Below are positions 44,301 to 56,300 of a stretch of DNA of 64,000 bases, piece by piece. A program made the position numbers and the translations under genes. The stretch spans positions 17,512,501 through 17,576,500 of the forward strand of contig CP142456.1 in NCBI GenBank assembly GCA_038049695.1, given 5' to 3'. Position 1 is the first letter of the stretch. Every line of letters starts with the position of its first letter. Below the pieces are notes generated by a model. It was not told the origin of the DNA, did no database searches, and was given only the letters and a program-made list of their open reading frames with translations. This DNA is from Cinnamomum chago. Its lineage: Eukaryota > Streptophyta > Magnoliopsida > Laurales > Lauraceae.

Positions 44301-47300
44301 ATAAAGGTATACGTGTTGTTGCGTATCCCATGAGTGCCATCCTTGTCATACATCCATGGGCGACCCAATAGGATATCTCCACTGTCCATTGGTAGCACAT
44401 CGCACCAAATTGTATCTTTGTAATCATCACCAACTGAAAAAGTAACTTGACATGTATGCCGCACATACGCTTCATCACCTCTCATTAGCCATTTGACAGA
44501 GTATGGACGATTGTGCTTGTAAACCTTCAACTTCAAGCGATCAACAAGAGATTGGGAGATAATATTCTCACAACTTCCACCATCAATCACAACTATACAA
44601 TTTTGCCCATGTATTTTACCTATGGAACGAAAAATATTTTTCCGCAACCATTTCTTTTCAACAGTGGGAAACGACTTTTGTTGCACCAAGAGAAGTTCAC
44701 CCTCTATGTCAGCTGAAATGTCCTCCACTTTATTGGAGTCTTTACTTTTAGGATCATCTTTTGTTTCCGGTTCTTCTGGTGCACCTTCTATTAAATTGAT
44801 TCTTTTTGGGCATTCAAACGCACGATGACCCTTTTGCTTACAATGAAAACAGGTGAACTTGTTCTGATCTTCAAATTTGGAGGAAAACTTTTCTGATGAG
44901 TTGGCACCTGGATTGAAGTCTGGCTTTGCTGGTGTCTTTTGTGCAGGCCATTTAGACACACTAAACTTTCGAGCTTGATAATTAGCGATGTCCTCAGCTT
45001 TGATGGCATGTTGGATGATTTCATCAACATTATCAAAATTCTTGAATGTAAGAATATGTTGTATGTCAATACGTAGCCCATGAAAATATCGATCAACCAA
45101 CACATCATCATCTTCATTCAAGCCACAACGAGCTTGCATGGTTAGGAACTCCTCAGAATATTCAATCACAGTTTTGAAACCTTGCTTTAAATCTTGAAAA
45201 CTTGAACAAAGATCTCTTGAATAATTCACAGGGAGGAATTTTTGCTTCAATAAATTATTCATCTCGATCCATGTGTCAACAGGGTCAATATTCTGATTTC
45301 TACGTTTCTTTTGCAACTCGGCCCACCAAATCGCAGCATAATTGCGCAATCGAGTTGCCATTAAAGTGACTGTATGACCATCCGTCATTGGCTTGTGTGC
45401 AAAAATATTTTCAACACACACTAACCAATCCATGAATTCCTCTGGTTTCAACTTTCCATCATATTCGGGAATCACGATCTTAATGCCCAAATCACGATCA
45501 ACATTAACTGCATGCGGATCTCGTTGATTCCAATTATGTCCTCCATGAGCTTGATGATTATCCTCACGCCGATTAGTTTCTAAAGTAGTTAATCGGGTGT
45601 CAATCCTTGCAAGAGTGTCTTGCATTTGGATCATCATTGCGGATAGTTGATTAACATTTGCTGATAATTCCGCAATGGTTCCCCTCAATTCATCATCATT
45701 GTGAGAGGAAGATTCCACTTCTACCTGTTTCTTGGGAGGCATTTTTTTTTTTTTTTTTGTGTAAAGCAAATTTAAAATGTCGGACTAACCTGATGTGTAG
45801 TTCTGCTCGTCACAATCACACTGGTGAAAACGGATCTGAAATTGGACGGTGGATGAACCTGATATGGGCAGAAGAAATCTTATCCGTTGATCTTGGTCAA
45901 TTCCGGAAAATTGCAGCACAACTAATTGGGCTGCGTTACTGGGTCGGATTGGGATTGGACCCACTTGACTTAGACTAAAAATTCATGCACTATTTTTTTT
46001 TTTTTTGGTAGTGGGCTGGGTTGGGCTTGGATACGAGCTCAGATCAGGCCCGAACGCAGGTTAGGCCAAAACTGTTTCACCTCGAACGACGTGCAGAGAA
46101 GAAAATAAAAGATGGTTGGGTGCTGGATGCAGGCTAGTGATGGAGATGGTCCAGTGAGGGAGACGAAGTAGGAGCGATGGCAGGGAAGGCGGTGCGATGG
46201 CAAGGACGAATCGGTGCACGATACCTCCGTCTTCTTCGTTGTTCTGCTTGACTTCTTCTCTGCTTTTTTTTTTTTTCCTTTTTTTTTTTTTCCTCTGTGG
46301 TGCGATTGTGATGGATGGAGGATGGAAGATTGGTTTGGTTGGGTAAGGTTGTGATGGGTAAGGTTGGGTTGTGTGAGGCAGAGGGCTGGTGGGTCGTGAA
46401 GGGGTGCACCGTTGGTGCTCGACAAGGAAGAAGGGCGAATGGGAGGAGGAAAGCGTGGGGTGGTTTTGGCAAGAGTTGGGTAGGGCAAGGAGCGGCGGGG
46501 TGGGACTTGGGTTAGGTTTTTTTTTTTTTTGGGTTGGTCTGATTTTAGGTGTCTGGGCGCTCCTAGGGTTCAGGGACGAAGGGATTTGGGTCGATTTGTC
46601 GCTGTGCAAGAGCAGGGAAGAAAAGGAGAAGGTCCTTGCTGTTCTTCATCCCTTGCTGTTGTTCTTTGACGAAGTTGAGAGGGGAGGGGGTGGTATGGAT
46701 GAACAGTGTTCGGTTGAATGGGGATTCCACTGGGAAGGGGCGATGTACTCCAATCGGTGACTGGAGACGGTTCTGAGCGACTTGGATCTTCGCGCTCTGA
46801 TACCAATTAATGCGGCCCTAAGGTTAGGGCCTGCGTAGATGCCGAAGCACGTGTCAAAGACACCTCAAATTATCTCCACAGAAATTTCTAACACGAGGAA
46901 AACCTCTCCAAAAGGGAAAATCCCAATCTTTATTCAACTCCAAATCTGAAATGAATATCTCTACAATGTAATATAAATAGGCAAAGTAACTTAAGGCCTA
47001 AGAAAACCTATTCTAATAATAGCAACCATCCTAATCAAACTAGGAAACCAAATAAATCAGCATACTAATCCTAATTACAATAAAATTAAGAAGCTAATAA
47101 AATATGCTGGGTGGGACCATTGGTGGAGTGGTAGCTTGCTCTGCATCAAGTATGGCACACTACTTCTTTGAATCTAGTGACTTGGTAAAGATATTTTCTA
47201 GTTGATTGTTTGATTGAACAAATTCTGCGCCGATGATATGCGAGAGGACTTTTTCATGTATAAAATGACATTCTACTTCAATTTGTTTGGTTCTTTCGTG

Positions 47301-50300
47301 AAACCCTAGATTTTTTGTAACATACAGGGCTGCATGATTGTCCCTGTATAGTTGCATTAGTGTCTTAACGCTCATGCCAAGATCCTTCAAGAGTGATTGT
47401 AGCCATAAAGCTTCACATGTTCCATGGGCCTTAGCTCTATATTCTGCTTCAGCACTTGATATGGCAACCACATGTTGCTTATTGCCTTTCCATGTAACAA
47501 AGTTACCTTGGAGGGTGGGAGGGTTGTTAGATTCTGGTTGAATGATTGGGTGGGTCCCTCGTGTGATGTTTCCTAGGCTCTTTAGAATTGTGGTCAATAA
47601 GGAGTCTTTTGTTAGTGATTGTTTTGAGGGGAGGAACGGGTGTATAATGTGGGGAGTGTCTTTTCGGTGGGCTCTTTGTCCGTTGGGGGTTTGGGGGGGG
47701 GGGGGGGGTGGGGTTGTGGTTCTTATGAGGAACTTCTGAGTATTCTTACTAATGTGTTTATTTTGCAAGGACTCTAAGGACACTCAGGTTTGGAAACCTT
47801 CCATCTTCAGGGAGTTTTCAACAAAAGCTTTCTTCTTGGCCTTGGAGGGGAATCTTTCTCAAAGGGCTCCTTTTAAAGGTATCCATGGTTCACAATCTAA
47901 GGAGGAGAGGGTTACCCTCTAACCTTTTTTCTGACAATTGTGTGATGTATGGTAAACAGGAGTTGGTTAACCATCTCTTTCTCCATTGTAAGGTGGCGGT
48001 CTGTGTTTGGAACAGCTTCATTGGGTGGTGTAGCCTTGCTTGGTGTTGTCTGAAGAATATTGCAGATACTACGGAATCTTGATTGGGTGGTCGTTTCTTT
48101 GGGAGTGGGCGGGTCTTATGGAGGTTGGTCCCTTTCGCTATCCTATGGTCCATTTGGAATGAAAGGAATGGTAGGATTTTCTCAGCCTCTTCCTCTTCCG
48201 TTTCAGATTTGATCTCCAATGTCACCTTAAGGATCACAAAATGGGCTTTGGTGAGAAAGGAGTTACCCAACTTCAACATGAATGATATCGTTTCGAATTA
48301 GGAAGCTTGTATGGGATGTGACCCAATTAAGGTGAGGATTTCCGTGCGTTGGTCTCCCCCTCCAATTGGAATTTTAAAGCTTAATGGGATGGCTTTGAGG
48401 GGTAAACCAGGTCCGGTAGGGGCGGGGGGAGTGCTACATAATAGTAATGGTGAGGTTCTTCTTATGTTCTCAAAGAATGTGGGAGTTTGTGATTCCAATG
48501 AAGTAGAGGTGCTAGCTATCTTGGAAGCTCTTAGGTTCTTCTCTAGAACTTTTGGTGGTAGGCTTCTTGTGGAAAGTGATTCTTCTAATGCGGTAGCTTA
48601 GGCGTCTAATCGGAAGTTTAGTCCTTGGAAATTTCAATTTCTTTTTGATGAAATCAGGGAGTTATGTTCTACGAGTTTTGTCGAGTTTTGTCATGTGAGT
48701 AGATCAGCTAATTCCATGGCAGATGCTCTAGCCAGGCAATGGGTTGAAAGGTCCACTCCTTGGGTGGGAGTGGTTATGTAATTGTGTGGGAGAGTGGTAC
48801 AACACTCTTGTGCTCTCTTTTTCTTTTTTCCTTTGTTTTGCTCTTTGTATGTTGCTTTTATTCTTTAATGAAAGTTACGTTACTGAAAAAAAAAAAATGT
48901 AACAAAGTTACCTCCATTAAGTGTTCAATATCCTGAAGTGGAACTTTTGTCATCCTTGCAGCCTGCCTAGTTTGCATCTGTAAACACTGCTATATCCTTG
49001 TTATTATTTTTAGTGTAAAGTAGTCCTTTCCTTGGTTCTGACTTAGGACTTCAGAAATCAGTTGATTGCTTCCAAGTGAGGTTTTCATGCTGAATGCATA
49101 AATCAACGTGCTATACTGACACATAAAGGAATATCGAGACTGGAGGTAGTAAGATAAATGAGTCTTCCTAGTAACCATTGGTGCTGCCTGATATGTGATA
49201 TCACCCAATAATTCTCCTTTTGTAAAGCAAAGATCATGATTCACTTCCATGGGAGTATCTGTAGCCTGGCATCGAAGTAGCCCCGTTTCATTCAGTAGAT
49301 CAACATATTTCACAAAGAAATAAAAAGACCTTTATGTGATCAAGCAATCTCTATTGTCTAAAAATACTTAAGAGGACCTGAGTCTTTGATTTCAAATACT
49401 TTTGATAGATCTATTGACTTTAGATTTTTTTTTTTGGATTATCACCCGTGATAATAATGTCATTGACATAGGCAATGATGGCGATGATCCCAGAATGCCG
49501 TCTTTAAATAACGTATGATCAGTATTGTTTCTTTTGTATCCCAAAGCTACAATAGCTTAGATAAACTTTTCAAACCATACTCTAGGGAATGTGTGAGGCC
49601 GTATAGTGATTTTTGTAACTTGCAAACCATTCCTGCCTTCACATGAGGGCAAACACTCTCTCAAAGCAACCTAATACTAAGAGGTAAAGAGAGAATTTTC
49701 ATTCTTTCACAAATGAGGGATCACAAGTTATATATAGAGGGGAGGATAATCCTGCCTATTATGGATCTTGATAGGATTTCCTTTCCATTCCATGAATTGA
49801 TTACGTGTTAATCTCTGTTGGTCAATATCCTCTATTTCATTGATTATACATCAATCAGTTACATGTCAAAAGATTGTCTTGTTAGATTCAAGGATTAAGA
49901 TAGTGGTTGCGGCGGGCGTAGCGGCTAGTGACCAAAACACTATGTAGCAGGTGATATCTAACGGTTGTGGCAATACACAACAACGTGAAATTTTTAAGTG
50001 GTAAAAATTTGAATCTTGTGTAGGGGCTAGTCTTCTGTTTTTTTTTTTTTTAGTGAGTTGGAACCATGCAAGGGTAGAGACAACTTTAGGAAAAAGCTAT
50101 TGAGGAAAATAAATAGGAAAAATAATGTTTTAAGTTAAAATTGTTTGACTCTTATTAGGTTTTAGATCGTACCGCCGCTATTTCCAAAATAACATGGCGG
50201 CCTCAACCGCTACCGCCAATGATGCGGCCGCTATGTATTATAGTGACCGTTATTTTGAACCATGCTTAGATTTAAGATATCTTATTAGGATAATTTAAAC

Positions 50301-53300
50301 CTATGGGACTCTTGCACCCTGCTAGACGAGAATCGTAGTCCACGCCATTAATTCGGGGGTCCTACTTTGTGGATGGAGTAGATAAAAAATCCACTATGTT
50401 CATGTGCGGGAGTTTTGTACGTGATAAAAGCGCTCTATCTGAATATATGAAACTTTATTGGAAAGCTATATATATTAAGAAAGTAATGGTTGGGGAATTG
50501 AGCTGGTTGACCATTCTTTTGGCTCAATTGATCAATCATCTATGGGCTTGGCCCAAGGGGTTATCCAACAGTGGTTAGGCTGATGGGTTGGCCAGTTGTG
50601 GCTTATATTTTGGGACCTCCTTTTTGTAGCCCTTATGCATATGATGCACTTGGGTTGCATTAGGTGGGGAGTTTCTATTGATAATGAATAGCAACTAGCA
50701 AGAAACACAAATTTGGACCACATGCAAAGCAAAAACCACTTCTTCCCTAGCATTTGTCTTATGTTCAATGAAAAGCTGTGCATCATTTCAATAATGAAAA
50801 ATGCCGAATCATTTTATACTTCATTGCGAGATGACAACAAATGTTGAATCATCATAGAGAATTTTGGGATAAGGTGGGTCGTCATCTAAGAAGCACGGAT
50901 ACATAAAATAGGGCCCCGTATCCGTATCCCGGACGTATCGGACACGGATACGCCCGGATACGCCTCGGATACGTCTGGGATACGCAAAATTCGTATCCGG
51001 TATATTTTTTATTTTTTTTAATGCCGGACACGTGAGGGACACGTGCGGGACACGTGCGGGACACGCACGTGTCCCCCACGGACACGTTTTTAAAACCCCT
51101 TAAAAGAAAACGGGGAGAGTTAGAAACAGAAACAGAGAGGAAGGAAAAAAAAAACAAAAGAAGAGAGGGGAAGGAAGAAATCGCCTGAGCCTCGCCGTCG
51201 CCTTGCTGCCGCCGTCGCCGTGCTTCCGTCGCCCTGGTGCTGTCGCCGTTTGTGCTGTGGTGCTGCTGCCATCTGTGCTGTGTTCGTCGTCGCCGTGCTG
51301 CCGTCATCCTGCTGCTGTAGTGGTGCTGCTGCTGCCGTCTGCTGTGGTGCTGCTGCCGTTTCATCTCCACACTTTCAGGTTCTTTTCTCTTCTTGTTTCT
51401 TTCTTTCTCTTCATCTGTAAAGGTTGGTTTTTGTTGGTTGATGCTATTCTGGTTAATTCTAATCTAGGGTTTTTTTTTTCTTCCCCCTTAAATCATTTGG
51501 ATTTTAGGGCTTTTTTTTTTTTTTTTGCTGATCTTCTTTCTTTGCTTTCGATTGCTGTTGTTGCTGGTTTTTTTTTTTTTTTTGCTGCTTCTTTTTTCTG
51601 TTCTCTGCCGTATTCTTTTTTTTGCTGCTTCTTTTTTCTGTTTTCTGTTCTCTTTTTTCTCTGTGCTGTGTTCTGCTACTGACTACTGCTCTTTTCTCTG
51701 GTTGATTCTATGCTGCTGTTGCTCCTGTTTCTTTCTTTTTTTCTTCTTTTCTTGATGCTATGGTACTGCTGCTGTTTTTTTTTTTTTTTTTTTTCCTTGA
51801 TGTTATACTGCTGCTGCTGTTTCCCTTTTTTCCATCTGTTCTTGATGCCATGCTGCTGCTGCTGTTCCTTTTTTTTTTTCTTTTTCTCTTGATGCTATGC
51901 TGCTGCTGCTATTTCATTTTTTCCTTTTTTCTTTCCCTTGATGCTATATTGTGCTGCTGTTTCTTTATTTTTTTCCATTTTTTCTTGATGCTATGCTGTT
52001 GCTGCTGCTGCTTTTTTTTTTTTTTTTCTCTTGATGCTATGCTGCTGCTGCTATTTCTTTTTTTTTCTTTTTTTTCTTGATGCTATATAGCTGCTGCTGT
52101 TTCTTTTTTTCTTTTTTTCTTGATGCCATGATTTTAGATGGCCTGATGGGGCCAATATGTTGTGTTTCCAGCAACCAAAGTTTGCTGTAATGGCTTCTAG
52201 TACGGGTGGTTGTACTAGTGCGTCTTCTCCAGCTATTGAATTAGAAGACGCTCACAACCCCCTTTGGAGGTATGTGACAAAACAGCAAAAACTTGGTAAT
52301 GGAGGGGGAAATGTGTCGTGGCAATGCAATTTTTGCCATCAAAACAAGAAAAGCTCATACACAAGGGTGGGGGCTCATTTGATACATGAGCCCGGTCATG
52401 CTGTTGTTTGTTTGGGTTATATGCTTATGTTTCTATAGTAATTGGTGAAACTTGGATTTTGAACTTGGAAGTTGGAAGTATTGAATGTAATGTTTGATGA
52501 TGATTGATTATGATTAAATCAATGGAAGTGCATATTTTATGGCTATTTTGATTGAAATAATGTTAGATTTTTATTACATAGTCATATAAAAAATATTAAA
52601 TTTTTTTTTTTCAACGTATCCCTGACGTATCGTATCCTACTTTTTTGAGAAATGGCGTATCTGCGTATCCGTGTCGTATCGTATCCGTGTCCGTGCTTCA
52701 TAGGTCGTCATCATCATCATTATAGCCTTGTCGCACCTTTGTTGGGGTTGGATACATGAATTCTATTTCTCCATACCGGTCTATCCTGGGCCAAATCCTC
52801 AGGTAGGTTGCACGTCTTCGGATCCAACTATATTACTTCCATCCATGTTCTCTTTGACCTACCCCTTTTGTTGGCATGCCATCGACTTTCATAGAAGTAC
52901 TTTTTTTCTCACTAGTAACGTTGCTGGCCTATGTTGGACATGCCAAAACCATCGCATATGAGTCTCTCTTAATTCATCACCTATTGATGCCATCCCTGAA
53001 TGCTCCCAAATATGCTCATTTCTAGTTCTATCTTTCCTAGTTTTACCACACATCCATTTCAACATTCTCATCGCTGCTACACCCATTTTATGCATATGTT
53101 GCTTCTTAACTAGACAACATTCTGCTCCATTTGTCATAACTGTCCTAATCATTGCCCTGTAAAATCTCCTTCAATCTTGCTGGTATGCGTTGATCACAAA
53201 GCATTCCAAAAGCAATTCTCTCCACTTCAATCATCCTGTTGTTATCCTATGTTTGACATCTTCCTCAATCTCTCCATACTAATTATCCAACCAAGGTATT

Positions 53301-56300
53301 GGAATGAATCTCTTTGTTGTATCACTTGAGTTTCAATTCTCATAGGCATTTCATCTTTATGCACACCCTAACTAAAGTTGCAGTTCATATGCTTTGTCTT
53401 TGTGCGACTTATTTTTCAAGCCCTCAATTCCAACATCTCTAAAGTTTTGCATTCACATCATCTCTCAATTGATCTAATAACATCATCATCATCATCAACA
53501 ATTATATTTCTCCATTCCGATCTATCTTGACCCAAATCCTAAGATAAGTTGCATGTCTTCAGATATATTTTTACTACCTCCTTTTACGTTCTTTTTGGCC
53601 TACCCCTTCCCCTTGGTGTGCCATCAACCAGCACGGCCAAACTTTTCTTTACCGGTGCCATTGTCGGCTTACGTTTGACGTGCGCAAACCATCGCAAAAT
53701 GGGTTCCTCTAATTTTACCACACATTCACCTCGACATTCTCATCTCGACTACATCCATTATGTGCATATGTTGCTTATTGATTGGCTAACATTCTACTCC
53801 ATGGGTCATAGCTGTTTTAATCGCTGCATTGTAAAAATTTTCCTTCAATCTTGTTGGCATGTGCCGATCACAAAGCACTTTAGAATCAAGTCTCCACTAC
53901 AACCATCTTGTTCTTATCCTATATTCAACATCTTCATCAACCTCTCCGTCCTTACTAATTATTGACCCAATGTAACAGAATGAATCTCTTTGTGGTATAT
54001 CCTAGTCTTCAATTCTCACAATAGTTTCAGCTCATTGTATATGCTCACCTAAAGTTGCAATCCATATATTTTGTCTTCGTGCGGCTTTTTTGAAAGCCTT
54101 TGGATTCTAAAGTCTCTCACCATCTCTCACGTTTTATATTTACACAATCTCTTGATTCATCCACCAACAATATATCATATGCAAACAACTTATACCATGG
54201 TACCTTCTCTTGGATATGAGTAGTTAACTCTCCATAATCAGCCTTTTGGTATAGGTGGGTATTCCAAAGTATTTTGTTGTGATAATTGGTGGCTTGTTAT
54301 TTGGCACTTAAAAATCCATTTGAGAATATGTTACCTTGCAATAATTTAGGGAAAGAAATAGGATTTTGAATAAAATCTAGGCCAATGGAGTCATGATCCC
54401 ATAGTATAGGTTTGTTTGGTAATTCAGCCAGAATTAGTAAAAGGGGAATATTGATTATCAAACCATTCCTATATTGATGGAAATTTATTATGTATCAAAC
54501 CATGGGTTTTTCATTGGCTTATTGGATAAATTGCCAAAACAATTGAAGATGTGGGGAAAAAGAGTATGTTGTAGCCTGTAGGAAGGTTGGGATTAAGTTT
54601 GGCAACTTTTGTAGAAGTGGAAATGAGATGATGAGCTGCAATATTAGGAAGCTAAATGATTGCATATTGGAAATGTTTCTTGAACTAGTGTTCTGATGTT
54701 GAAATCAGATGGAACCTCATCAAGCAACTAAGCCTTACAAGCATGTCAAGGCTTGTGGCACGGCACGACCTGGCCCTCTGGCAGGCACAACTTGTGGTCT
54801 GTAGGATTGCCTCCTTAGTTTGTTGGCTGTCACTATCCTTTTCCTTTAAATGTTCTATTTTCAAGACCTTTGCATTTATTGTTTGCTTGGTTTTCTTCCT
54901 CGTATCACTATCCTTTTCCTTTAATGTTGTACTATTTTCAAGACCCCTATAAATGTTCTACTAATTTCAAGACCATTTCATTTATTGTTTGCTTGATTTT
55001 CTCCCTCATATCAAAGTGGCGGCTTCTCACTTGAACTCACCAGTCCTCATTAATGCTCTTTTCAAGTTTCAATATTAATTTTTAATTAAAAAAAAAAAAC
55101 AATTTGGCCTGTGAGCGCTAGCATGGCCCGTGGAGGGCACGACACTACCTGTAGCCGTGTTGGGCCGAGTAGCTGCCTGCCTGGGCATGGCACGGTTGGG
55201 TAGGGGTTGTAAGAAGCCATGTACCAACCCAAAAGCTTAAGCTTATAGTTGGAAGGTCCAAACAGGTATATGAAGCCCTGTCCAACTTAGGACTTGGCCA
55301 ATGTGGGACATGGGACTTCCTAGCACTCCCCCCTCACCCTCGCGTGCAGACCTAATATATTTCATGGATGGGCCTGCCACGTGGGCTTCACAAGAACGAC
55401 AGCTACGTTGGCTACACAAGAACAACGGGATTGGAACCCACTCTGATACCATGTAAAAAGCCATGTACCAACCCAAAAGCTTAAGCTCATAGGTGGAAGG
55501 CCCAAACAGGAATATGAAGCCTTGTCCAATTTAGGACTTGGGCGATGTGGGATGTGGGACTTCCCAACAGGAGTTACATGCCGACACGACCAAGTTTGCA
55601 TGTTTACTTGCAACTATGGAAAATAACCCAAGTAACAAGAATGGAGGTATCCTCATGAAATATTCCATTCCCATTAAAGTTGTATGAATGGAACCGAAGG
55701 TAGATGTTGTCAAGTGTATGGGTACCTATTGAGTTTAAACTCTTCTTAAGGTGTCTCATTCTAGGAGATTTGAGCAATGTCATGGTGTGGCCGTTGTTCT
55801 TTCCTACAATAACCATGGCGACCCATTTTAGTAACCATGAGACTGTAGTGACTTATATTTCCCTTCAAGCCAGGTGCTGGGAGTCTACTTAAGGTGATGA
55901 CAACCCATTAGCTCATGGATTCATAGAGTGATTTCTTCTGGATTGGTTGTAACAGTTAATGTCCATTATCTGCTTTTGTATCCGTTTTTTGTTTCCTGTT
56001 ATCTCCTTTCCTCTTTATATAATTTGCTTCGTATCTATTGAAAAGTTACAAGGTATTAAGCCCTTCGGTTTTTGACAGATTGGAAGTCATCATACCAAGG
56101 AAGACTTTGCAGTGAGAGGGAAAGAACCTAAGGATGAGGTTCAAATTTATACATGGAAGGATGCCACTCTCCGTGAATTGACTGATCTGGTAGATATGAC
56201 AGTGTTTTTAATTGTTGTTGTTGACCTTTAATTTTGTGTTGTTTGTGCTACTGGTTTATAATGAAACTATTTTAGGTTAAAGAGGTTGCTCCTATGGCAA

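Larger units (their letters stand above)
43450..49660 (-). mobile_element. Ty1/copia relic in SAP18 intron 2, minus strand, twice invaded
   Basis: From right to left (its own 5' to 3'): the end of RT (about 49660-48920, with KYVDLLNETGLL and TPMEVNHDLCF), RNase H (47491-47160, with NFVTWKGNKQHVVAISSAEA, then EYRA and NHAALYVTKNLGFHERTKQI), a polypurine tract (TTGAGGAGGAG, near 43742-43754) and a 3' LTR remnant to the left of about 43741. A LINE splits RT from RNase H at 47509, and a gag-protease element sits at 43793 between RNase H and the polypurine tract. Protease, integrase and the 5' LTR are not found. The left limit is approximate. Confidence 0.75.
50886..52703 (+). mobile_element. hAT DNA transposon, deleted derivative, TSD GTCGTCAT
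   Basis: 1,818 bp with terminal inverted repeats (CTAAGAAGCACGGATAC left, complement CTATGAAGCACGGACACGG right). Subterminal regions are packed with GGATACG/CGTATCC and GGACACGTG motifs. The 8-bp duplication GTCGTCAT is exact (50878-50885 and 52704-52711). It keeps the promoter-side leader and a BED zinc-finger exon but has lost the catalytic transposase. Subterminal repeats are the usual binding sites of hAT transposases. Confidence 0.93.

Noticed and set aside
46039-46760. Pro-rich minus-strand and Gly-rich plus-strand frames in the TR-GAG leader
   Set aside because: They lie between primer site and gag start, have biased composition and no motif, and no second ORF is expected there.
51203-52080. 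Hydrophobic Leu/Phe/Cys-rich frames that look membrane-like
   Set aside because: They are translations of CTG triplets and T-runs in a minisatellite, in several frames at once.
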